NCBI RefSeq assembly: GCF_004801295.1
Contig: NZ_SSOC01000001.1
Location: 310,001 to 374,000, forward strand
Direction: 5' to 3'
DNA from: Pseudothauera nasutitermitis
Lineage (GTDB): Bacteria > Pseudomonadota > Gammaproteobacteria > Burkholderiales > Rhodocyclaceae
Length of the DNA: 64,000 nucleotides
A program made the position numbers and the translations under genes. Positions 1-9,291 of this stretch are shown piece by piece. Numbering within the stretch: position 1 is the first letter of the stretch; the number at the start of each line of letters is the position of its first letter. The notes below the pieces were generated by a model. The model did not search any database. It saw only the letters and a list, made by a program, of their open reading frames with translations, and was not told the DNA's origin.

Positions 1-943
1 GGATGCGTACGCGCCCGGATTCGACGTCCACGCGCACGCGCTGGTCTTCGATGTCCACGGCGAAGCGCGTGCCGAGCACGGTGAGGCGCATGCCGAGGGC
101 GTCCACGGTGAAGGGGCGGCCGTCCGTGGCGATGCTGAAATAGGCGCCGCCCTGGTGCAGCGTGGCGCTGCGGCGGGTGGAGTAGTAGGCAACGTCGAGG
201 CGGCTGGCGGCGTCGAGCAGCAGGGTGCTGCCGTCCGGCAGGGCCTGGCCGTGGAACTGGCCGGCGGCGGTGGCAAGGCGGTACTGGTCGATGGGCACCC
301 AGTGGCGCCAGGCCTGCCACAGCGCGGGCAGGGCGAGGGCGCCGGCGGCGGCGCCGAGCAGGCGGCTGAGGTTCTGGCGGCGGCCTTTGCGCGGCGGGGC
401 TTCTTCGCCGCGCCAGGCGTGCAGGGCGCGTTCGATGCGGTCCATGGCGTGCCGGATTTCGCGTTCCACGGTGGGGATGGAGATGCCGTGGCGTTCGGCC
501 AGCTCCTTCTGGCTGAGCGCTTCCATGCGATGGGCGAGGAAGATCTCGCGGGTGCGCCGGGGCAGGGCGTCGAGGCAGCGGCCGACTACGTCGAGGGCTT
601 CGGCATGCAGGTGGCGGCGGTCGACGTCCAGGGCGGGGTCGCTGGCCTGGGTGGCGGCTTCGTCGTTGCTGACGAAGCGCTCATGGGTGCGCTGCTGGTG
701 GCGCTGGTGGTTCACCGCGAGGTTGGCCGCGGTGGCGAAGATGTAGGCGCGGTAGTTGTCCGAGTTCCGCTGCGCATCGTTGCCCAGGGGGTCGCCGGCC
801 TTGCTGGCGAGGGCGAGCCAGGCGTCGTGCGCCAGGTCGCGCGCGGTGTTCTTGCAGCCGGCGCGCCGGGCAAGAAAGCGGATCAGGGCGTGGTAATGGG
901 CCTGATAGTGCGGCAGCAGCGGATGGTCCGGCGACGAGGACAT
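1..943 (-). CDS. ECF sigma factor fused to FecR-type anti-sigma domain (partial, runs off left edge)
   Basis: One uninterrupted frame starts at ATG 943 and leaves the window at base 1 after about 314 codons. Residues ~1-175 look like an ECF sigma factor: region 2 contains NYRAYIFATAANLAVNHQR, and region 4 runs from CLDALPRRTREIF to IPTVEREIRHAMDRIERAL. After a basic linker comes a hydrophobic stretch (LLGAAAGALALPALWQAW, about residues 195-212) that could cross the membrane once. Then a FecR domain follows (LPDGSTLLLDAASRLDV, GGAYFSIATDGRPFTVDA, VLGTRFAVDI). FecI and FecR are normally separate proteins; the frame was read codon by codon through the junction without a stop. I infer a membrane-tethered sigma that would need cleavage to act. 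The TonB receptor would be expected further left. A Fur-like site lies upstream. Confidence 0.85.
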   Translation of the reverse strand, partial: MSSSPDHPLLPHYQAHYHALIRFLARRAGCKNTARDLAHDAWLALASKAGDPLGNDAQRNSDNYRAYIFATAANLAVNHQRHQQRTHERFVSNDEAATQASDPALDVDRRHLHAEALDVVGRCLDALPRRTREIFLAHRMEALSQKELAERHGISIPTVEREIRHAMDRIERALHAWRGEEAPPRKGRRQNLSRLLGAAAGALALPALWQAWRHWVPIDQYRLATAAGQFHGQALPDGSTLLLDAASRLDVAYYSTRRSATLHQGGAYFSIATDGRPFTVDALGMRLTVLGTRFAVDIEDQRVRVDVESGRVRI

Positions 944-977
944 GGGGAGTCGATATGGAAAAATCGATAGTATATAT

Positions 978-993
978 AGTATTGATTCTTATT
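978..993 (-). promoter_or_regulatory. Candidate Fur box upstream of the sigma-FecR fusion
   Basis: Read on the minus strand, AATAAGAATCAATACT resembles the classical Fur half-box arrangement AATGAGAATCATTATC. It lies in a conspicuously A/T-rich patch of an otherwise GC-rich region, 35-50 bases upstream of the start codon. Iron control of a FecI-type gene is the usual arrangement. This is a match by eye, not a scored site. Confidence 0.4.
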
Positions 994-1039
994 TCTTATT
1001 CGGGCCGGGCGATGGGGCCGTGCGGCTTTGCGCGTGCCG

Positions 1040-1753
1040 TCAGGCGGGGTCTTCCGCGTCGTCCTCGCCGGTGTCGGCCAGGATTTCGGCGTTTTCGAAG
1101 GCGTTGGCTTGCGGCATGGGGTGGCCGGCGCGGGCGATGACCTCGGCCAGCGTGCCGTGGATGATGCGGTCGGCCAGGATGCGGTAGTCCAGCGCCACGT
1201 CGAGCAGCGGGCCTTCGGCGACGATGCCGTTGCGGCGCTCGATGAAGCCCAGGCGGGCGAGTTTGCCGAGCATGAAGTTCTTTACCCGGCTGCGCCCGCC
1301 GAGCAGCGGGCCGAAGTCGGCGATCAGCGAGGCTTCGGAGATGCCGGCGGAAACGCTGTCGCCGTGTTCGACGGGTTTTTCCGTGCCGAACATGTCGCCC
1401 TGGCCGTCGTCGGCGACCTCGCGCCGCGTGACCTGGCGCTCGCGCTTGGGCAGGATGATGAGCGACCACACCACCACCAGCAGGGCGATCTCGTCGCGCG
1501 TGAGGCCCACGTTGCTGGCGGCGTATTCGCGCTTGGCGCCGAACACCGGTTCAAGCATTTCCGGCGCCAGCGCGGTGGCCACGAAGCCGGCGTAGGGGTT
1601 GTCCTGCAGTTGCAGGCCGACGGCGGCCAGGCGCTGGTCGAGTTCCACGCGGAAGGTTTCGTCCACCAGCGCGCGGCGCACCAGGCGGTCGTTGCGCGGC
1701 AGCCAGCGGTTGGCGAGCAGGCGGGCGGTGAGGGTCTGGATGTCCTGGTTCAT
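1040..1753 (-). CDS. MksE/JetB-like (KITE-type) condensin accessory protein
   Basis: 237 residues. The N-terminal two thirds alternate helices and winged-helix-like segments (LTARLLANRWLPRNDR, then LTRDEIALLVVVWSLIILP, then MLGKLARLGFIERR). Length and layout match MksE/JetB-type KITE subunits of bacterial condensin-like complexes, about 200-240 residues. Its ATG overlaps the upstream stop as ATGA, so it is translationally coupled to the kleisin-like gene at 1750-3066; in mks operons the order is mksF, mksE, mksB. No SMC ATPase follows: the next gene is the sigma-FecR fusion. The C-terminal tail is acidic (GEDDAEDPA). The family call rests on size, predicted fold and gene pairing, not on a sequence search. 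Confidence 0.45.
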   Translation of the reverse strand: MNQDIQTLTARLLANRWLPRNDRLVRRALVDETFRVELDQRLAAVGLQLQDNPYAGFVATALAPEMLEPVFGAKREYAASNVGLTRDEIALLVVVWSLIILPKRERQVTRREVADDGQGDMFGTEKPVEHGDSVSAGISEASLIADFGPLLGGRSRVKNFMLGKLARLGFIERRNGIVAEGPLLDVALDYRILADRIIHGTLAEVIARAGHPMPQANAFENAEILADTGEDDAEDPA

Positions 1754-3066
1754 CGGCGGGCGTCTTGCGGCGTCGGAGTGGTCGGGGCGGATGGGCTTGG
1801 GGTGCCGCGCGGCTGTACGCGGCCGGCGGAGATCAGCGCGATTTCCTCGTCGTCGGCGGCTTCCAGCGTGTCGCCGAACAGCACGTCGAGCGGCAGGCGC
1901 ATGAATTCGCCCACCGGGCCGTCGGCCGGGCCGGCCGATCCGCCGTCCGCGAGGAGTGCCAGCAGCGACAGGCGGTAGGAGGCCGGGGCGAAGCCGCCGC
2001 CGGCCACCACTTCGCCCAGCGTGGCGGGTGCCGCGACGTGGCCGAGGCGGCGGGTGAAGTGTTCCAGCAGGGCGAGGTCTTCGCTTTCCGGCGCGGCATC
2101 CACGTCGGCGGCGCTGGGCGGGGGCAGGGTGGCGTCGCTTTCCTGCGCGCGCACGTCGTCGCACAGCACGGCCTCGGCGCGGTCGAGCAGTTCGTGTCCG
2201 CCGGCGAGCAGGGGCAGTTCCGGTACGAAGGCGACCGCTTCGCCGGCGAAGGCGGCGAGTTTTTCGGCATTGAGGGTGCGCAGCCAGGCGGCGACGTCGG
2301 ACGAGGATATGCCCGAGGCGCCCAGGGTGACGCGCTGCGCTTCGATCTTGTTGAGCGCGCGCTGGAAGCTCGCATCCACGCGCGCCAGGCGCGACTGCGC
2401 GAGGCCGATGCGCTGGGCGACGCGCGCCACGTCGAATTCCACGTCCGGGTCGGCGAGCAGTTCACGCAGGATCTCGGTGCCGCGCGCCAGCCATTTCCCG
2501 TTGGCGGACAGGCGCTTGCGCGCGCTGACGATGTTGAATTCCGAGCCGGAGGCGATGGCTTCCTCGAAGTGCCAGGTGAGGTCGTTGAGCTTGGAGAGCA
2601 GGTGGCCGAGTGCTTCCGGGGTGATGCTGCCGACAGCCTGCAGGCCGGCGAGCTGGGCGGTGAGGAAGCCCAGTTCCGCGTCTTCCTCGTCGGCGAAGCG
2701 CAGCAGCATGGCGATGGCCGCCACGGCGTTGCGCCCCAGGTCGGAGAGGTGGTACAGGCCGTCCTCGCCGAAGGTGAGCAGGCCGTTGTCGCGCAGGCGC
2801 TTGAGCACGGTTTCCAGCTTCACCGCGTCGAGGTAGGTGAAGCGCGCGCGCAGGGCCTCGGGCGACCAGCGCGGGGCGTCGGCTTCGCGGCCGATCTCGC
2901 GCAGCACCAGGAGGCGCATCAGCACCTCGGCCTCGGCGCCGCGGAACAGCGTGATGAAGGCGTCCAGCAGCGGCCGCGCGGCGGCCAGCGCGGACAGTTC
3001 GGGCACGTCGTCGGCGGCGACGCCGGGGGCGAGGAATTCGGAGAGGTCGAGGGAAGGCGGGTTCAA
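1750..3066 (-). CDS. MksF/MukF-like kleisin candidate
   Basis: 438 residues. The N-terminal part holds a winged-helix-like region ([21 protein letters not shown] then [19 protein letters not shown]). A long helical middle follows with [24 protein letters not shown], reminiscent of the neck-binding helices of MukF/MksF kleisins. The C-terminal ~110 residues are acidic, proline/alanine-rich and probably flexible before a last short domain. MksF proteins are about 440-460 residues and are encoded just before MksE, as here. Located 49 bases downstream of prfB on the same strand. If the call is right, the pair would work with an MksB-type SMC ATPase in chromosome organisation or plasmid defence; that ATPase is not in this window. 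It could also be an unrelated winged-helix protein. Confidence 0.45.
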   Translation of the reverse strand: MNPPSLDLSEFLAPGVAADDVPELSALAAARPLLDAFITLFRGAEAEVLMRLLVLREIGREADAPRWSPEALRARFTYLDAVKLETVLKRLRDNGLLTFGEDGLYHLSDLGRNAVAAIAMLLRFADEEDAELGFLTAQLAGLQAVGSITPEALGHLLSKLNDLTWHFEEAIASGSEFNIVSARKRLSANGKWLARGTEILRELLADPDVEFDVARVAQRIGLAQSRLARVDASFQRALNKIEAQRVTLGASGISSSDVAAWLRTLNAEKLAAFAGEAVAFVPELPLLAGGHELLDRAEAVLCDDVRAQESDATLPPPSAADVDAAPESEDLALLEHFTRRLGHVAAPATLGEVVAGGGFAPASYRLSLLALLADGGSAGPADGPVGEFMRLPLDVLFGDTLEAADDEEIALISAGRVQPRGTPSPSAPTTPTPQDARR

Positions 3067-3115
3067 GGTCGTGGTGCGATAAACCGTGCGGATTCCATGG
3101 GCTTGCCCGCGATGA

Positions 3116-4220
3116 TCAAACCCCTTGCTTCAGGCTCGCAGCGATGAAGTCGTCCAGGTCGCCGTCCAGCACGGCCTGGGTGTTGCCGACTTCGTAGTTG
3201 GTGCGCAGATCCTTGATGCGCGACTGGTCCAGCACGTAGCTGCGGATCTGGTGGCCCCAGCCGATGTCGCTCTTGCTGTCTTCCAGCTTCTGCTGCTCGG
3301 ACTGGCGCTTGCGCAGTTCGGCTTCGTACAGGCGCGCCTTCAGCATGGACATGGCCTCGGCCTTGTTCTTGTGCTGCGAGCGGTCGTTCTGGCACTGCAC
3401 GACGATGCCGGTAGGCTCGTGAGTGATGCGCACCGCGGAGTCGGTCTTGTTGATGTGCTGGCCGCCGGCGCCGGAGGCGCGGTAGGTGTCGATGCGCAGG
3501 TCGGCCGGGTTGATCTCGACCTCGATCGATTCATCCACTTCCGGGTACACGAACACCGAGGTGAAGCTGGTGTGGCGGCGCGCGTTGGAGTCGAACGGGC
3601 TCTTGCGCACCAGGCGGTGGATGCCGGTTTCGGTGCGCAGATAGCCGTAGGCGTAGTCGCCGCTGACCTTGATGGTGGCGCCCTTGATGCCGGCCACTTC
3701 GCCTTCGGATTCTTCCAGCAGTTCGGTGCTGAAACCCTTGCGCTCGCAGTAGCGCAGGTACATGCGCAGCAGCATGCCGCCCCAGTCCTGCGCCTCGGTG
3801 CCGCCGGCGCCGGCCTGGATTTCGATGAAGCAGTTGTTGGGGTCCATCGGGTTGGCGAACATGCGGCGGAATTCGAGCTTGTGCACGCTCGCTTCCAGTT
3901 CGCCCAGGTCGGCCTCGACGGCTTCCAGCGTGTCTTCGTCGTCCTCCACCTCGGCCAGTTCGAACAGATCCTTCAGGTCGGTGGATTGCTGGTCGATCTG
4001 GCGCAGGGTGAGCACCACGTCTTCCAGTTGGCGCTTTTCCTTGCCGAGTTCCTGCGCGCGCTCGGCGTTGTTCCACACGGCCGGGTCTTCCAGCGCGCGG
4101 TTTACTTCTTCGAGCTTCGATGCCTTGGCATCGTAGTCAAAGATACCTCCGAAGTTCGCGGCCGCGCTCGGCGAGGTCGGCCAGTTTTTCGGCGATGGCA
4201 TTCTTGCGTTCGGCTTCCAT
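3116..4220 (-). CDS. prfB: Peptide chain release factor 2, made by programmed +1 frameshift
   Basis: RF2 recognises UGA and UAA and releases the finished peptide. The true start is ATG 4220; 27 codons (beginning [13 protein letters not shown]) lead to an in-frame TGA at 4139-4137. The sequence before it is CGGAGG-TAT-CTT-TGA-C, the conserved RF2 shift site: a Shine-Dalgarno-like stretch three bases before slippery CTT, then TGA C. Skipping T4139 gives ...[17 protein letters not shown]... and a 367-residue product, the usual size. The tRNA-mimic SPF motif is in [14 protein letters not shown], and the catalytic GGQ is in [11 protein letters not shown]. Expression is therefore autoregulated: low RF2 favours the shift. 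It lies 59 bases downstream of recJ on the same strand. Confidence 0.97.
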
Positions 4221-4279
4221 GCTGCGGCTCCGGGGAAATGCGGAAAACCCGCGAGTATACCCGGAATGCGCGGATGGAC

Positions 4280-5980
4280 TCAGGCCGCTTCGAAGTGCTC
4301 CAGCATCAGTTGCACGCTGGACACGCCGTTGTACTCGTTGATGCCCAGGCGGAAGGCGGCGCGCAGGTCGGGCGGCGCGCCGTCGGCGTGGTTGAAGCGG
4401 ATGGCGTCGTAACGCGTGGAACCCTTGGCCAGTTGCAGCTTCAGATGGCGTTCTTTCAGCAGGCGCTGGTTCTCCACGCGGAACACGTCGTCGAACAGCG
4501 GCGCGGGAAAGCCCTGGCCCCAGATGCCGTGCTCGATCAGGCGGGCGCCTTCCAGGCTCATCCAGCCGCTTTCCAGCGCGCCGTCGGTGTCCATGCGGCG
4601 GGTGCGCTCGGCGGGGTCGAGCAGGCCGTCGACCACTTCTTCGAAGATCTCGCTGAAGCGCTGGAAATCCTGCTCGCGGATGGCCAGTCCGGCGGCCATG
4701 GCATGGCCGCCGAAGCGCAGGATGAGGTCGGGCGCGCGCTTGCTCACCAGGTCCAGCGCATCGCGCAGGTGCAGGCCGGCGATGGAGCGTCCGGAGCCCT
4801 TGATCTCGCCGTCGGTGGCGGGCGCGAAGGCGATGGTGGGGCGGTGCAGGCGCTCCTTGATGCGCCCGGCGACGATGCCGATGACGCCTTGGTGCCAGTC
4901 CGGCTGGTAGAGGCTGATGCTGGCCGATTCGGCGGCGTCGAAGCCTTCCAGGCGGGCCAGCGCGTCTTCCTGCATGCCGGCTTCGATGCTGCGCCGTTCG
5001 CGGTTGAGGCGGTCGAGTTCCTGGGCGATGTTGAACGCGCGGCCAGGGTCGTCGGTGGCCAGGCACTCGATGCCCAGGCTCATGTCGGCCAGCCGCCCGG
5101 CGGCGTTCAGGCGCGGGCCGATGAGGAAGCCCAGGTCGGTGCTGGCGGCGCGTTCCGGCTCGCGCCCGGCGGCGGCGAACAGGGCGCGCACGCCGGGCTG
5201 CATGCGCCCGGCGCGCATGCGCGCGAGACCCTGGGAGACCAGGATGCGGTTGTTGTGGTCGAGCTGCACCACGTCGGCCACGGTGCCCAGCGCCACCAGA
5301 TCGAGCAGGTCGGCCAGGTTGGGGCCCTTGCCGTCGGCGAAGGCGCCGCGTTCGCGCAGTTCGGCGCGCAGGGCGAGCATGACGTAGAACATCACCCCCA
5401 CGCCGGCCAGCGCCTTGCTGGGAAAGTCGCAGCCGGGCTGGTTGGGGTTGACGATGACGTCGGCGTCGGGGAGCGCGTCGCCGGGCAGGTGGTGGTCGGT
5501 GATCAGCGTGGCCATGCCGTGGGCGCGCGCGGCGGCGATGCCTTCGATGCTGGCGATGCCGTTGTCCACGGTGATCAGCAGATCGGGTTCGATGCGCGCG
5601 GCCAGCTCCACCATGGCCGGCGTCAGGCCGTAGCCCATGGCGACGCGGTCGGGCACCAGGTAATGCACGTCGGCGCCGAAGGCGCGCAAGGCGCGCATGC
5701 CCAGCGCGCAGGCGGTGGCGCCGTCGCAGTCGTAGTCGGCGACGATGACCATGCGCGCGCCGGCCTCGATGGCGTCTGCGAGCAATTCGGCGGCCTCGCG
5801 TGTGCCGCGCAGCGCGGCGGGCGGCAGCAGGGCGCCGAGCGAGTAGTCGAGGTCCGACGGCGCGCCGATGCCGCGCGCGGCGTACAGGCGGGCGAGCAGC
5901 GGGTGGATGCCCGCCTGGGTCAGCGTGGCCAGCGCGCGCTGGGGCACCGGGCGGGGACGGAGTTGCGGGGCATGCATCAT
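4280..5980 (-). CDS. recJ: Single-stranded-DNA-specific 5'-3' exonuclease RecJ
   Basis: 566 residues, the normal RecJ length. DHH-family phosphoesterase motifs are present: VADYDCDGATA near residue 80 and ITDHHLPGD near residue 157 for Mn/Mg binding, and LRFGGHAMAAGL in the DHHA1 domain. It degrades ssDNA 5'-3' in RecF-type recombination, base-excision and mismatch repair. The start chosen is the first of two tandem ATGs at 5980, because its ATGA overlaps the stop of the upstream RpfE-like gene. That implies translational coupling. prfB follows 59 bases downstream. Confidence 0.96.
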   Translation of the reverse strand: MMHAPQLRPRPVPQRALATLTQAGIHPLLARLYAARGIGAPSDLDYSLGALLPPAALRGTREAAELLADAIEAGARMVIVADYDCDGATACALGMRALRAFGADVHYLVPDRVAMGYGLTPAMVELAARIEPDLLITVDNGIASIEGIAAARAHGMATLITDHHLPGDALPDADVIVNPNQPGCDFPSKALAGVGVMFYVMLALRAELRERGAFADGKGPNLADLLDLVALGTVADVVQLDHNNRILVSQGLARMRAGRMQPGVRALFAAAGREPERAASTDLGFLIGPRLNAAGRLADMSLGIECLATDDPGRAFNIAQELDRLNRERRSIEAGMQEDALARLEGFDAAESASISLYQPDWHQGVIGIVAGRIKERLHRPTIAFAPATDGEIKGSGRSIAGLHLRDALDLVSKRAPDLILRFGGHAMAAGLAIREQDFQRFSEIFEEVVDGLLDPAERTRRMDTDGALESGWMSLEGARLIEHGIWGQGFPAPLFDDVFRVENQRLLKERHLKLQLAKGSTRYDAIRFNHADGAPPDLRAAFRLGINEYNGVSSVQLMLEHFEAA

Positions 5981-7017
5981 GCTTCGGGGGTCGGCAGGGA
6001 TTTGTGCAGGGCGTCGAGGGAGAGCGGGCGGCGCCAGAATTTCCACGGATCGCGCGCGTTCAGGGTGAATTCCAGCGTGGCGCGTTCGTCGGGGACGACC
6101 AGGGTCAGTTGCCGCAGGCGGCCGTGGCGCAGGGCGTCGAGCAGCGGGGCGAACCAGCCGCGTTCCAGTTCGGCCAGCGCCGCGCGCCAGCCTTCCAGGT
6201 CCAGGTGCATGGCGGGTTGGGCGAGGCGTTCGAGCACCGCCAGGGTCGGCTGGGCCAGCGCGGTGGCCAGGTCCGGCGTCGTGGCGGTGTAGCCCGCGGC
6301 GCTGGCCAGTCCGCGTGCAAAGGGGCCGTCGGCGTGCAGGGCGCGGGGTTGGCCGGCGGGTGGGCGGGCATGCTCCGGCGCCCGGCCCGCGCCCCACAGC
6401 CACAGGCTGTTGATGAGCGGCTGGCCGGCTTCTTCGCGGGCACGGTTGACCGGATGGTTGTGCAGCACGATCTGTATTTCGCTGGCCGCGCGTTGCCAGT
6501 GCGCGGCATCCTCGCCCTGTGGCAGGCTGCGCGCGAGCGGGCGGCCGACCGCGTCGTGCAGGGCGACGAAGCGTGCCGCCGGCGGGGTGGCCGGACGCAG
6601 ATACCAGCGCTGCGCGGTGGCGGCCTCGAAACGGCCGAGGTCGGCGAAGGATTCGTTGAGCGTGCCGACCAGCGCCGCCGCTTCCTCGACGGTGATGTCC
6701 AGCGTGGCGGCGTCGGCGAGGATCAGATGCTCGCGCGCGAAGCGCAGATTGACCGGGTCGGCGCACAGCCAGGTGTCGTCCGCCGCCGGGCCGGGCAGGG
6801 TGGTTTCGCCCAGGCGGCGCAGCGCGGCGGCGGAGGTCCGCGCGGCATCCAGCCCGTGGGCTTCCAGCAGCCAGGTCTGCGCGTCGGCGGGGGTGCCGCG
6901 CCGCGCGCGGGCGAGGCCGAGCAGGCGCTCCAGTGCGGGGAGCGCAAGGCCCGCGGCCGGGGCAAGGGTCTGCGCGCCGGGCCACAGCAGGCCGGGCAGG
7001 ACGAGGTGCAGGGTCAT
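5977..7017 (-). CDS. RpfE-like / phosphoglycerate-mutase-family-related regulatory protein
   Basis: 346 residues from ATG 7017 (MTLHLVLPGLLWPG); an alternative ATG at 7041 would add eight residues and neither has a strong ribosome site. Proteins of this type precede recJ in many beta- and gammaproteobacteria and are annotated RpfE-like after the Xanthomonas rpf cluster, or as a cofactor-independent phosphoglycerate-mutase-like family. The biochemical role is not established. Visible features are a leucine/alanine-rich N-terminus, an HNHPVNRAREEAG segment and INSLWLWGAG. Its stop overlaps the recJ start by four bases (ATGA). Cytoplasmic, no signal peptide. Confidence 0.6.
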   Translation of the reverse strand: MTLHLVLPGLLWPGAQTLAPAAGLALPALERLLGLARARRGTPADAQTWLLEAHGLDAARTSAAALRRLGETTLPGPAADDTWLCADPVNLRFAREHLILADAATLDITVEEAAALVGTLNESFADLGRFEAATAQRWYLRPATPPAARFVALHDAVGRPLARSLPQGEDAAHWQRAASEIQIVLHNHPVNRAREEAGQPLINSLWLWGAGRAPEHARPPAGQPRALHADGPFARGLASAAGYTATTPDLATALAQPTLAVLERLAQPAMHLDLEGWRAALAELERGWFAPLLDALRHGRLRQLTLVVPDERATLEFTLNARDPWKFWRRPLSLDALHKSLPTPEA

Positions 7018-7182
7018 TGAGGGGGAGGGGAAGCTCGGCAAGCGCGCAGTCTAGCAGCCCGCCGCGCGTCCGGCGCGCGGCCGCATGCAGCATGGCGAAA
7101 CAATCGGCCGTCCGCGCCGGCGCACCCATCGGAGTCCGCTTGCGGCACAATGGCGCCCTTTGGGCTGCAGGCGCCGCGCGCG

Positions 7183-8436
7183 ATGCGATACGAATTCCTC
7201 GTCGGTTTGCGCTACACCCGCTCGCGCCGCAGGGCGCAGGGGCGCAATCGCTTCATCTCCTTCATTTCGGCCGTCTCCATGCTGGGCACCGGGCTGGGCG
7301 TGGCGGCGCTGATCGTCGTGCTGTCGGTGATGAACGGTTTCCAGGAAGAGCTGCGCACGCGCATCCTGGGCGTGGCCTCGCATGTGCTGGTGAGCGGCCC
7401 GCTGGGCGAGCTGGAATCCTGGCAGCGCGTGGCCGACCAGGCCGCGCGCCATCCGGAGGTGCTGGCCGCCGCGCCCTATGTGCAGGAGCAGGGCATGCTG
7501 TCCTTCGATCAGACGGTGCGCGGCACGATGGTGCGCGGCGTGCTGCCGGCGGACGAGGACCGCGTGGCGGACTTCGCGCGCTACATGAAGGGCGGCGCGC
7601 TGGACGAATTGCAGCCCGGACGCTTCGGCATCGTGCTGGGGCGCGATCTGGCGCTGGCGCTGCGCGTGCATCTGGGCGACCGGGTGACGCTGATCGCCCC
7701 GCAGGGGCTGGTGACGCCGGCGGCGGTGCTGCCGCGCGTGCGCCAGTTCGAGGTGGTGGGCATCTTCGAGGCCGGTATGTACGAGTACGACTCCGGCCTG
7801 GCGCTGATCCATCTGCGCGACGCGCAGGTGCTGTACCGCCTGGACGACGCGGTGAGCGGGGTGCGCGTGAAGCTGGCCGACCTGTTCGCCGCGCCGCGCG
7901 TGGCGCGCGAACTGGGGCGCTACATCGAGGAGCCGGTGGTGATCACCGACTGGACGCGCAGCCATGCGAACTTCTTCCGCGCCGTGGCGCTGGAGAAGAC
8001 CATGATGACCATCATCCTGTTCCTGATCGTCGCGGTGGCGGCCTTCAACATCGTGTCCACGCTGGTCATGGCGGTGCAGGAGAAGCAGGCGGACATCGCC
8101 ATCCTGCGCACGCTGGGGGCGAGTCCGGGTTCCATCATGACCATCTTCGTGCTGCAGGGCGCGGTGATCGGCCTGGTCGGCCTGGTCGGCGGGGTGGTGG
8201 CCGGGCTGCTGCTGGCGACCAATCTGGACGTGGTGATTCCTTTCCTGGAAACGGTCACCGGCGCGACGCTGTGGAACAAGGAAATCTACTACATCAGCGA
8301 ACTGCCCTCGAAGGTGCTGGCCTCGGACGTCACCACCATCGTGTCGCTGTCCTTCGTGCTGACCCTGGTGGCCACCCTGTATCCGAGCTGGCGCGCGGCG
8401 CGGGTGAATCCGGCGGAGGCGCTGCGCTATGAGTGA
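7183..8436 (+). CDS. lolC: Lipoprotein-releasing ABC transporter, permease subunit LolC/LolE
   Basis: 417 residues from ATG 7183 ([17 protein letters not shown]); an upstream ATG at 7150 is in frame but would add an atypical leader. The order is cytoplasmic start, TM1 ([18 protein letters not shown]), a large periplasmic domain (~residues 50-260), then three TM segments ([37 protein letters not shown], and [19 protein letters not shown]), the MacB/LolE fold. The Lol complex extracts lipoproteins from the inner membrane and hands them to LolA. It overlaps lolD by 8 bases. A single LolC/E gene, rather than a LolC plus LolE pair, is common in betaproteobacteria. Confidence 0.93.
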   Translation: MRYEFLVGLRYTRSRRRAQGRNRFISFISAVSMLGTGLGVAALIVVLSVMNGFQEELRTRILGVASHVLVSGPLGELESWQRVADQAARHPEVLAAAPYVQEQGMLSFDQTVRGTMVRGVLPADEDRVADFARYMKGGALDELQPGRFGIVLGRDLALALRVHLGDRVTLIAPQGLVTPAAVLPRVRQFEVVGIFEAGMYEYDSGLALIHLRDAQVLYRLDDAVSGVRVKLADLFAAPRVARELGRYIEEPVVITDWTRSHANFFRAVALEKTMMTIILFLIVAVAAFNIVSTLVMAVQEKQADIAILRTLGASPGSIMTIFVLQGAVIGLVGLVGGVVAGLLLATNLDVVIPFLETVTGATLWNKEIYYISELPSKVLASDVTTIVSLSFVLTLVATLYPSWRAARVNPAEALRYE

Positions 8437-9127
8437 GCAAGGGACGATGGCCATGGATGTGCCGGTGCTGGCCTGCGCGGGGCTGGGCAAGACCTTCCGC
8501 GAGGGCGCGGACGCGGTGGAGGTGCTGCGTGGCGTGGATCTGGCGGTGTCGCGCGGCGAGCGCATCGCCATCGTCGGCGCATCGGGCTCGGGCAAGAGCA
8601 CGCTGCTGCATCTGCTCGGCGGGCTGGACGTGCCCAGCGCGGGCGCGGTGCGTCTGCAGGGACGCGACTTCTCCAGCATGTCGGATGCCGAGCGCGGCCG
8701 CGCGCGCAACCAGGCACTGGGTTTCGTGTATCAGTTCCATCACCTGCTGCCGGAGTTCTCCGCGCTGGAAAACGTCGCCATGCCGCTCTACGTGCGCCGC
8801 ATGGCGCGCGTAGAGGCGGACGAGCGCGCGGCGGCCATGCTCAAGGAAGTCGGCCTGGGCCACCGCCTGGACCACGCGCCGGGCGAGCTGTCCGGCGGCG
8901 AGCGCCAGCGCGCCGCGATCGCCCGCGCGCTGGTCACCCAGCCGGCCTGCGTGCTGGCCGACGAGCCCACCGGCAACCTCGACCGGCGCACCGCCGAGAC
9001 GGTGTTCGACCTGATGCTCTCGCTCAACGAACGCCTGTCCACCAGCTTCGTCATCGTCACCCACGACGAGGCGCTGGCGGCGCGCGCGCAGCGCACCCTG
9101 CGACTGCAGGACGGCCGTTTCGCCTGA
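8429..9127 (+). CDS. lolD: Lipoprotein-releasing ABC transporter, ATPase LolD
   Basis: 232 residues. Walker [10 protein letters not shown] (about residue 49), Q-loop in [17 protein letters not shown], signature [15 protein letters not shown], Walker [12 protein letters not shown] and H-loop VTHDEAL are all intact. The [10 protein letters not shown] segment is characteristic of LolD. It powers lipoprotein release together with the lolC product, whose 3' end it overlaps by 8 bases. MSEQ at 8429 is used as start; an in-frame ATG at 8447 is an alternative. Confidence 0.95.
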   Translation: MSEQGTMAMDVPVLACAGLGKTFREGADAVEVLRGVDLAVSRGERIAIVGASGSGKSTLLHLLGGLDVPSAGAVRLQGRDFSSMSDAERGRARNQALGFVYQFHHLLPEFSALENVAMPLYVRRMARVEADERAAAMLKEVGLGHRLDHAPGELSGGERQRAAIARALVTQPACVLADEPTGNLDRRTAETVFDLMLSLNERLSTSFVIVTHDEALAARAQRTLRLQDGRFA

Positions 9128-9179
9128 TCCCTCCCAGAGCCTCTCACGCGGTGTTGCGGTTATCCGCAGCATCGTGCGC

Positions 9180-9206
9180 TAAAGAAATTCGGTTACAGTC
9201 CGTTCA
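9180..9206 (+). promoter_or_regulatory. Possible flagellar sigma-28 (FliA) promoter for the chemoreceptor
   Basis: TAAAGAAA (9180-9187), 11 bases, TCCGTTCA (9199-9206) against the consensus TAAAGTTT-N11-GCCGATAA: five of eight matches in each half and exact spacing. It lies ~85 bases upstream of a chemoreceptor gene, a usual FliA target. The match is weak. Confidence 0.3.
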
Positions 9207-9291
9207 GAAAGGGCAACGCCCGCATACCAACAGGAGCCGGCCCGCCCACATGCAGCCTCGTGGGCGCAACCGGCGGTTCGAGGAGAACGCC

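Noticed and set aside
1040-3066. ScpA/ScpB assignment for the kleisin/KITE-like pair
   Set aside because: Both proteins are larger than ScpA/ScpB (about 260 and 190 residues), and the order and winged-helix layout fit MksF/MksE better.
4137-4220. prfB as a pseudogene because of the in-frame TGA
   Set aside because: The TGA sits in the conserved programmed frameshift site with internal Shine-Dalgarno, and the downstream frame is intact.
3125-6292. A 1055-codon open frame on the plus strand opposite prfB and recJ
   Set aside because: It is the mirror frame of well-supported minus-strand genes in GC-rich DNA; the product is low-complexity (V, A, H, Q, G-rich) with no domain and no ribosome site.
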